From Microbacterium testaceum (GTDB lineage Bacteria > Actinomycetota > Actinomycetes > Actinomycetales > Microbacteriaceae), in contig NZ_CP121699.1 in NCBI RefSeq assembly GCF_029761935.1, forward strand, positions 620,001-684,000: 64,000 bases of DNA, given 5' to 3'. The stretch's first letter is position 1, and each line of letters opens with the position of its first letter. The position numbers and the translations under genes are program-made. Below are positions 59,097 through 64,000 of the stretch, piece by piece. A model generated the notes under the pieces. It searched no databases and was not told where the DNA came from. It saw only the letters and a program-made list of their open reading frames with translations.

Positions 59097-60176
59097 TCAG
59101 CCCGCCGACACGCCGAACAACAGACCCAGCACGTAGGTGACCGCGGCCGCGCCGAAACCGATCGCGAGCTGGCGGAGTCCGCGCTTGATCGGCGAGGCGC
59201 CGGAGAGCAGACCGACCATGGCGCCGGTCCCGATCAGCGCGATGCCGACGAGACCCAGGGCGAGGGCCACGGCCGGGAAGCCGGCCATGCCGAAGATCCA
59301 CGGCAGCACCGGGATGATCGCGCCCGAGGCGAAGAACAGGAAGCTCGACAGGGCCGCACCCCAGGCGCTGCCGACGACCTCGTGCGACGACTCCCCCGGT
59401 GCGGCCGCGGCGGGTGCGGTACCGGCCTGCGCCGCGGTGACCACGTCGCGGGCCTTGTCGAGAGCGGCATCCGGGTCCATCCCGCGCGTGCGGTAGACGA
59501 GCGCGAGCTCGTTGGCATCCAGGTCGAGGTGAGGAAGAGCGGAGTCGGCGAAGTCGCTCTCCTCGGTGGCTTCGAGCAGCTCGCGCTGCGACCGCACCGA
59601 GACGAACTCCCCCGCGCCCATCGACAGGGCGCCGGCGAGCAGGCCCGCGATACCGCTGAAGAGCACGAAGCTGGGGGCCACGCCGGTCGCCCCGACGCCC
59701 ATCACCAGGGCAAGGTTCGACACGAGACCGTCGTTCGCGCCGAAGACGGCGGCGCGGAAGGTTCCCGAGAGGCGTCGGCGCCCGCGTGCGGCGAGACCGC
59801 GGACGACTTCGTGGTGCACGCGTTCGTCGGCGGCCATCGCGGGAGTCGCGTAGGGCTCGTCGGCGTAGGGCGAGCGGGCCTCGGCGTTCTGGGCGAGGGC
59901 GAGCACGAAGATCGAGCCGAAGCGGCGGGCCATCCACGCGAGAAGGCGGGTGCCGATGCCCGGCGCGGGCAGGCGCTTGGGCGCCTCCCCGAGAAGATCG
60001 ACCCAGTGCTGCTCGTGGCGGCCCTCGGCCTCGGCGAGGGCGAGCAGGATGTCGCGTTCCTCCCCGGTGCGGCGCGAGGCGAGCTCGCGGTAGACGCGCG
60101 CCTCGGCGCGTTCGTCGACGAGATAGCGCGCCCAGCGGCGGCGATCGCGGGCGGTGGGTGTGGCGGGGGTCGTCAC
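59097..60176 (-). CDS. VIT1/CCC1 family transporter with N-terminal ferritin-like domain
   Basis: A 359-residue fusion. Residues about 10-130 look like a rubrerythrin/ferritin-like helical domain with acidic pairs (YLVDERAEARVYRELA, EAEGRHEQHWVDLL, AADERVHHEVV). The rest is a VIT1/CCC1 membrane domain with GANDGLVSNLALVMGV, SMGAGEFVSVRSQRELLE and three C-terminal helices. Plant and yeast relatives load Fe or Mn into vacuoles; here metal export or detoxification is likely. The start is GTG with GAAGGAG upstream; an in-frame ATG 40 codons earlier is less likely. Confidence 0.85.
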   Translation of the reverse strand: MTTPATPTARDRRRWARYLVDERAEARVYRELASRRTGEERDILLALAEAEGRHEQHWVDLLGEAPKRLPAPGIGTRLLAWMARRFGSIFVLALAQNAEARSPYADEPYATPAMAADERVHHEVVRGLAARGRRRLSGTFRAAVFGANDGLVSNLALVMGVGATGVAPSFVLFSGIAGLLAGALSMGAGEFVSVRSQRELLEATEESDFADSALPHLDLDANELALVYRTRGMDPDAALDKARDVVTAAQAGTAPAAAAPGESSHEVVGSAWGAALSSFLFFASGAIIPVLPWIFGMAGFPAVALALGLVGIALIGTGAMVGLLSGASPIKRGLRQLAIGFGAAAVTYVLGLLFGVSAG

Positions 60177-60238
60177 GGGTGCTCCTTCGGGTCGTCCCCA
60201 CCGTAGTGAGGCGGATTCACCCCCTCGGGCGCGTCGGC

Positions 60239-60312
60239 CCACACTGACAGCATTTCGGCCCCCCGAAGCCCGGAAAGACGCGGATGCCGAGGCCACGGTG
60301 CCAGCATTTCGG
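60239..60312. repeat. Pair of 20-bp direct repeats upstream of the VIT gene
   Basis: Bases 60239-60258 and 60293-60312 match at 17 of 20 positions and end in the shared CAGCATTTCGG, 54 bases apart. They lie between the VIT gene start and the helicase stop. Spacing and size resemble the 22-bp pair at 23890-23968, although the sequence differs. Confidence 0.5.
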
Positions 60313-60377
60313 GGTCGCGAAACCGGGGGTCGCGGGGGGCGGAAGGCGGGGCGGGGCCGAGCCGTTTCGGACCCGGG

Positions 60378-62603
60378 TCAGGAGTGCACGCGCTTGCGCA
60401 GCACGTCGATGCGCGCCTGCAGCTGCGCGACCGTCGCGTGCGAGACGGCGGGGCCGCCGCAGATGCGGCGGAGCTCGGCGTGCACCAGGCCGTGCGGCTC
60501 GCCGCTCTGGCGGGCGTACAGACCGACCATCGTGTTGAGCAACTGGCGCTGCTCCTTGAGGGTGCGGTGCAGGGGCGCCGGGAGCCCGCCATCGTCGACC
60601 GAGGGCGGCTCGACACCGCTCTCCTTCTCGGTCGCCTCGCGGGTAGAGCGGTGGCGCGACTGCCGCGTCGCGCGCGACATGAGCACCTCGTGCACCTGTT
60701 CGGGTTCGAGAAGACCCGGGATGCCGAGGAACTCCTCCTCCTCGATGGTGCCCGGAACCGCGAGCTGGCCGAACTCCTGCCCGTCGAACAGCACGCGGTC
60801 GAAGTGCGCGAGCGAGCCGAGCGCCTGGTACTCGAATTCCTGCTCGAGCGCGTCGGAGGCTTTGTCCTCGCGCTCGGCGGCATCCATCATGTCTTCTTCG
60901 GCGTTCCACTGGTCTTCCGCGTCGCTGTCGCGGTCGAGGGCGTGGTCGCGCTGCGCCTCCATCTCGCCGGCGAGGGCGAGCAGCTGCGGGACGTTCGGCA
61001 GGAACACGCTCGCGGTCTCACCGCGGCGGCGTGCACGCACGAAACGGCCGATGGCCTGGGCGAAGAACAGGGGCGTCGACGCGCTCGTGGCGTACACGCC
61101 GACGGCGAGGCGCGGGACGTCGACGCCCTCGGACACCATGCGCACGGCGACCATCCAGCGGCTCGTCCCCTTCGAGAACGTCTCGATGCGTCCCGACGCC
61201 TCGGCCTCGTCCGAGAGCACGATGGTGACCTTCTCGCCGCTGATGTCCTCGAGGATGGCGGCGTAGGCGCGCGCGGCGGTCTGATCCGTCGCGATGACCA
61301 GGCCACCGGCATCCGGAACCGTCTCGCGCACCTCGGTGAGGCGGCGATCGGCGGATCGGAGCACCGCGGGGATCCAGTCGCCATTGGGATCGAGCGCCGT
61401 GCGCCACGCCTGCGAGGTGATGTCCTTGGTGTTGTCCTGGCCGAGCTGGGCCTCCATTTCCTCGCCCGCCTTGGTGCGCCAGCGCATCTGACCGGCATAG
61501 ACGAGGAAGAAGACGGGGCGCACGACCCCGTCGTCGAGGGCACGGCGGTAGCCGTAGGCGTAGTCGGTGCGCGAGAGGCGGATGCCCTTCGAGTTCGGGT
61601 GGTACTCCACGAACGGGATGGGCGCGGTGTCGCTGCGGAACGGGGTTCCCGACAGCAGCAGGCGGCGCGTCGCGCGGTTGTAGGCCTCGCGCAGGGCGTC
61701 GCCCCAGCTGAGCGCGTCGCCACCGTGGTGCACCTCGTCGAGGATCACGAGCGTGCGGGCGTCCATCGTGAGGCGCTGGTGCACCTCGGCCTTCACCGCG
61801 ACCTGCGCGTAGGTGACCGCGACGCCGTGGTACTGCCGCGAGGGCGTGGCGTGCCGGTTGGAGAAGAACGGATCGAGCCGGATGCCGACACGCGCGGCCG
61901 CCTCGGCCCACTGGGTCTTGAGGTGCTCGGTGGGGGCGACCACGACGATGCGGTCGACCACGCGACGACGCATGAGCTCGGAGGCGAGGCGGAGGGCGAA
62001 GGTCGTCTTACCGGCGCCCGGGGTGGCCGCCGCGAGGAAGTCCCGCGGACCCTTGCCGACGCCGTCGGGCCCGTCGGAGCCGAAGTACTGATCCAGCGCC
62101 TCGGCCTGCCAGGCGCGCAGACGCTGCGCGGTTCCCCACGGCGCGCGCTGCGGGAACGACGGCGAGAGGTGCTCGGCCGCGAAGGAGCCGAAATGAGGCT
62201 CGACCCCGTCGAGAGCAGGGTCGGGAATCGCCCCGGGCGCCGGTTCGTCGGCGACGGGCGCGGTCGCGTGGGACGGGTCGACGACGGGGGCCGCGTCCGC
62301 GGGCGCGGATGCCGGGACGGCGGGCGCGGAGGAGGCGTCGGGGCTCGCGACCGGACCGGGGGTGGCGACCGGACCGGGGGTGGCGACGGGACCCGGGCTG
62401 GCAACGGCACCGGGGGTGGCAACGGGACCGGGGGTGGCGACGGGACCCGGGCTGGCGATCGGGCCGGGGCTCGCGACCGGACCCGGGCTGGCAACCGGGC
62501 CGGGGTTCGCGACCGGGCCGGGAGAGGCGATGCGCGGAGTCGCCGCTTCCGCGGCCGAGCTCGTGTGCGGGAGGGCCGAGGTGCGGGCTTCTTCTTCCAG
62601 CAT
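60378..62603 (-). CDS. XPB-like DEAD/DEAH helicase with a hexapeptide-repeat N-terminus
   Basis: A 741-residue superfamily 2 helicase. Motif I is AATPGAGKTTFALRLA, motif II ILDEVHHGGD, motif III LSGTPFRSD, motif VI AIGRFVRARRRGET. Residues 27-86 are ten tandem hexapeptides of the type SPGPVA, followed by an Ala/Pro-rich linker to about residue 125. The C-terminal 180 residues are acidic then basic, with no nuclease or methylase motif. No partner genes point to a restriction or defence role. ATG 62603 was chosen for the GGAGG just upstream. Confidence 0.88.
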   Translation of the reverse strand: MLEEEARTSALPHTSSAAEAATPRIASPGPVANPGPVASPGPVASPGPIASPGPVATPGPVATPGAVASPGPVATPGPVATPGPVASPDASSAPAVPASAPADAAPVVDPSHATAPVADEPAPGAIPDPALDGVEPHFGSFAAEHLSPSFPQRAPWGTAQRLRAWQAEALDQYFGSDGPDGVGKGPRDFLAAATPGAGKTTFALRLASELMRRRVVDRIVVVAPTEHLKTQWAEAAARVGIRLDPFFSNRHATPSRQYHGVAVTYAQVAVKAEVHQRLTMDARTLVILDEVHHGGDALSWGDALREAYNRATRRLLLSGTPFRSDTAPIPFVEYHPNSKGIRLSRTDYAYGYRRALDDGVVRPVFFLVYAGQMRWRTKAGEEMEAQLGQDNTKDITSQAWRTALDPNGDWIPAVLRSADRRLTEVRETVPDAGGLVIATDQTAARAYAAILEDISGEKVTIVLSDEAEASGRIETFSKGTSRWMVAVRMVSEGVDVPRLAVGVYATSASTPLFFAQAIGRFVRARRRGETASVFLPNVPQLLALAGEMEAQRDHALDRDSDAEDQWNAEEDMMDAAEREDKASDALEQEFEYQALGSLAHFDRVLFDGQEFGQLAVPGTIEEEEFLGIPGLLEPEQVHEVLMSRATRQSRHRSTREATEKESGVEPPSVDDGGLPAPLHRTLKEQRQLLNTMVGLYARQSGEPHGLVHAELRRICGGPAVSHATVAQLQARIDVLRKRVHS
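62346..62525 (-). repeat. 18-bp tandem repeat, ten units, coding in frame
   Basis: Ten consecutive 18-bp units encode SPGPVA, NPGPVA, TPGPVA, SPGPIA or TPGAVA within the helicase N-terminus. It is a candidate variable-number tandem repeat. Confidence 0.9.
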
Positions 62604-62696
62604 CGAACCTCCATCCTTCGCGAGCGCGAACATCCACGATAGGCGACAGCGAAGCCCGCCACGCCCGACCCGGAGGCGGATACGTCGCACCACCGG

Positions 62697-62763
62697 CCAT
62701 AAACGCGATTCGTACCGAGAAACGCGTGCAGACCGCGTTTATCCGACGAAATCGCGTTTATGG
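62697..62763. repeat. 67-bp palindromic repeat, copy 3
   Basis: Ends CCATAAACGCG and CGCGTTTATGG enclose a second AAACGCG/CGCGTTT pair, so the dyad is nested. Its GATTCGTACCGAGA segment matches the arm of copy 2. It lies in the 293-base gap between the helicase start and the second SGNH gene; I see nothing else in that gap except a possible TACCGT at 62874. Confidence 0.8.
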
Positions 62764-62896
62764 ATGTCCCCCGGGAGGCCGGACGCCGGTAGGTCGCGCG
62801 GGGACGTGACCCGCCGCACGGGGATGCCGCGGCCTCTCGCGCCCGGCTCTCTCGCGGTGTCGGAGGCCGGGGGTACCGTGGAAGCCGGAGGTTTCG

Positions 62897-63757
62897 ATGA
62901 CACTCGATCCGCACTCGCCCCGCACCCCGTCCGCATCCGACAACCCCGGCCCCCACCCCTGGCGCCGCTACGTCGCCCTCGGCGACTCGTTCACCGAGGG
63001 AATCGGCGACCCGCTGCCCGACGGCGGTCATCGCGGGTGGGCCGACCGGGTCGCCGAGGTCCTCGGCGCGCAGGTCGACGATTTCGCCTACGCCAACCTC
63101 GCGGTGCGCGGAAAGCTCATCGCGCAGATCGTCGCCGATCAGATCGAGCCGGCGCTCGCGCTCAAACCCGACCTCATCACCATCTCCGCGGGCGGAAACG
63201 ACGTCATCCGCCCGGGCAGCGATCCCGATGCCGTGTCGCGGCAGTTCGAAGACGCCGTCGCGCGTCTGCGCGCCAGCGGGGCCACCATCGTCGTCTTCAC
63301 AGCGATCGACACCGAGTTCACGCCGGTGTTCCGCGGCATCCGGGGCAAGGTCGCGATCTACAACGAGAACATCCGCTCGATCGCCGACCGCTACGACTGC
63401 GTGGTCGCCGACCAGTGGGGCCTCAAAGAGGTGCAGGACATGCGCTTCTTCGACGACGACCGGCTGCACTACAACTCCCTCGGTCATCACGAGGTCGCCC
63501 GCATGGTGTTGCGGGCCCTCAACGTGCCCAACGACCTCGAGCCGATGAAGGCCGAGACCAGGGCGATCACGACGTGGCGCGCCGCCCGCGAGAAGGACTT
63601 CGTGTGGGCGCGCGAGTACCTCGTGCCTTGGGTGCTGCGCCGCCTGCGGCACCAGTCGTCCGGCGACCACATCCAGCCCAAGCGCCCCGAGCCGCTTCCG
63701 GTGGTGACCCTCGCCCCGGGGCGGGATGCCGCGGGCTCCCGCGAGACGCAGGCGTGA
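62897..63757 (+). CDS. SGNH/GDSL hydrolase, paralogue 2
   Basis: A 286-residue SGNH hydrolase. Block I is VALGDSFTEGIGDPLPDG, block III SAGGNDVIRPGSD, and block V DRLHYNSLGHHEVA. It closely resembles the 254-residue gene at 28325 but has a longer N-terminus (about 25 Pro/Ser-rich residues) and C-terminal tail. There is no signal peptide. GGAGG stands seven bases before the ATG, so unlike paralogue 1 it has a leadered start. The next gene overlaps its stop. Confidence 0.87.
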   Translation: MTLDPHSPRTPSASDNPGPHPWRRYVALGDSFTEGIGDPLPDGGHRGWADRVAEVLGAQVDDFAYANLAVRGKLIAQIVADQIEPALALKPDLITISAGGNDVIRPGSDPDAVSRQFEDAVARLRASGATIVVFTAIDTEFTPVFRGIRGKVAIYNENIRSIADRYDCVVADQWGLKEVQDMRFFDDDRLHYNSLGHHEVARMVLRALNVPNDLEPMKAETRAITTWRAAREKDFVWAREYLVPWVLRRLRHQSSGDHIQPKRPEPLPVVTLAPGRDAAGSRETQA

Positions 63758-64000
63758 CGCCCGTGCACGCCCTTCCCGACGCGGTCGTCGCCTTGCTGAG
63801 CGTGGCCGCCGCGGACACCCTGCTGCGAGACGCCGATGCGCTCGCCGAGACGCTCGCCGACACCGGGTGGGCACCCGAGGTCGAAAGCGGTCGCTTCAGC
63901 GCCGCGGGGTGGGATGTCGTGTCGTCGGCGTGGCCGCCGAACCTGTCGGTGTTCCGCGACGGGGAGCTTTCCGACGTCCGCCGCAACGCGCTCGCGATCG
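63754..64000 (+). CDS. Unknown protein, 3' end beyond the window
   Basis: A frame opened by GTG 63754 overlaps the SGNH stop (GTGA) and stays open to the window edge for 82 codons. The visible part (LPDAVVALLSVAAADTLL, then FSAAGWDVVSSAWPPNLSVF) is hydrophilic with no domain I recognise. The overlap suggests it is co-translated with the SGNH hydrolase. A second GTG three codons later is equally possible as the start. Confidence 0.55.
   Translation, partial: MTPVHALPDAVVALLSVAAADTLLRDADALAETLADTGWAPEVESGRFSAAGWDVVSSAWPPNLSVFRDGELSDVRRNALAI

Noticed and set aside
62346..62525. Regularly spaced short repeats resembling a CRISPR array
   Set aside because: Units are 18 bp, contiguous without spacers, and in frame within the helicase gene, so this is a coding minisatellite.
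60378..62603. Helicase as part of a restriction or phage-defence system
   Set aside because: No nuclease, methylase or other defence gene lies next to it, and its neighbours are a metal transporter and an esterase.

Overview
The window is GC-rich actinobacterial chromosome, most likely Microbacterium or a close Microbacteriaceae relative. The evidence is the very high GC content, the frequent GTG starts, the PriA without ATPase motifs, the order fmt-rsmB-rpe-hisE-hisG-hisF-hisI-trp-lgt-gltBD-pyk, and the pafBC-tatAC-helY-lnt/rbpA neighbourhood. About 60 protein genes and two tRNA-Leu genes fill nearly all of it. No gap without a gene exceeds 300 bases, and I see no insertion sequence, prophage, CRISPR array or integrase. 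This is core chromosome, not an island.

Region by region. 1-4.7 kb: end of priA, then fmt, rsmB and rpe. 4.9-7.8 kb: hisE, hisG, hisF, hisI and a trp-associated membrane protein. 8.0-12.2 kb: a small HGxxPAAW membrane protein, trpC-trpB-trpA and lgt. 12.2-19.8 kb: gltB, gltD and pyk, closed by a strong terminator. 19.9-25.7 kb: tRNA-Leu(CAA), the ANTAR regulator pdtaR, a thioesterase, polA and a DUF885 hydrolase. 25.8-35.1 kb is the most variable part: a flavin monooxygenase coupled to an MFS transporter, an SGNH hydrolase, an orphan membrane protein, an SDR enzyme, a dienelactone hydrolase, DUF2127, a methyltransferase, an AEC transporter with a tiny leaderless upstream ORF, and an HdeD-like protein. 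35.1-40.7 kb: an S9 peptidase with an SDR enzyme, nfeD with an SPFH protein, a phosphodiesterase, and rbpA. 40.7-50.7 kb is a leftward run: a HAD phosphatase, trmI, an FKBP lipoprotein, pafB, pafC, tatA, tatC, helY and lnt. 50.8-54.2 kb: PAC2, uppP, an M20 peptidase and tRNA-Leu(GAG). 54.3-64 kb: a zinc/manganese ABC operon with a Zur-like operator, a 2-oxoglutarate oxygenase, a VIT-type transporter, an XPB-like helicase with a repeat tail, a second SGNH hydrolase, and the start of an unknown gene.

Themes. Many genes start exactly 6-7 bases after a TANNNT box, the layout of leaderless mRNAs; within operons the starts overlap the previous stop (ATGA, GTGA, TGATG). Three intergenic palindromes, each exactly 67 bp, form one repeat family. 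The word GGATGCC/GGCATCC appears far more often than base composition predicts. Two gene sets usually expected here are missing from their usual places: trpE between hisI and the trp membrane protein, and the pupylation block between trmI and the FKBP gene. I found no clear undescribed multigene system; the best leads are the repeat family, the overrepresented word, the leaderless upstream ORF and these two absences.
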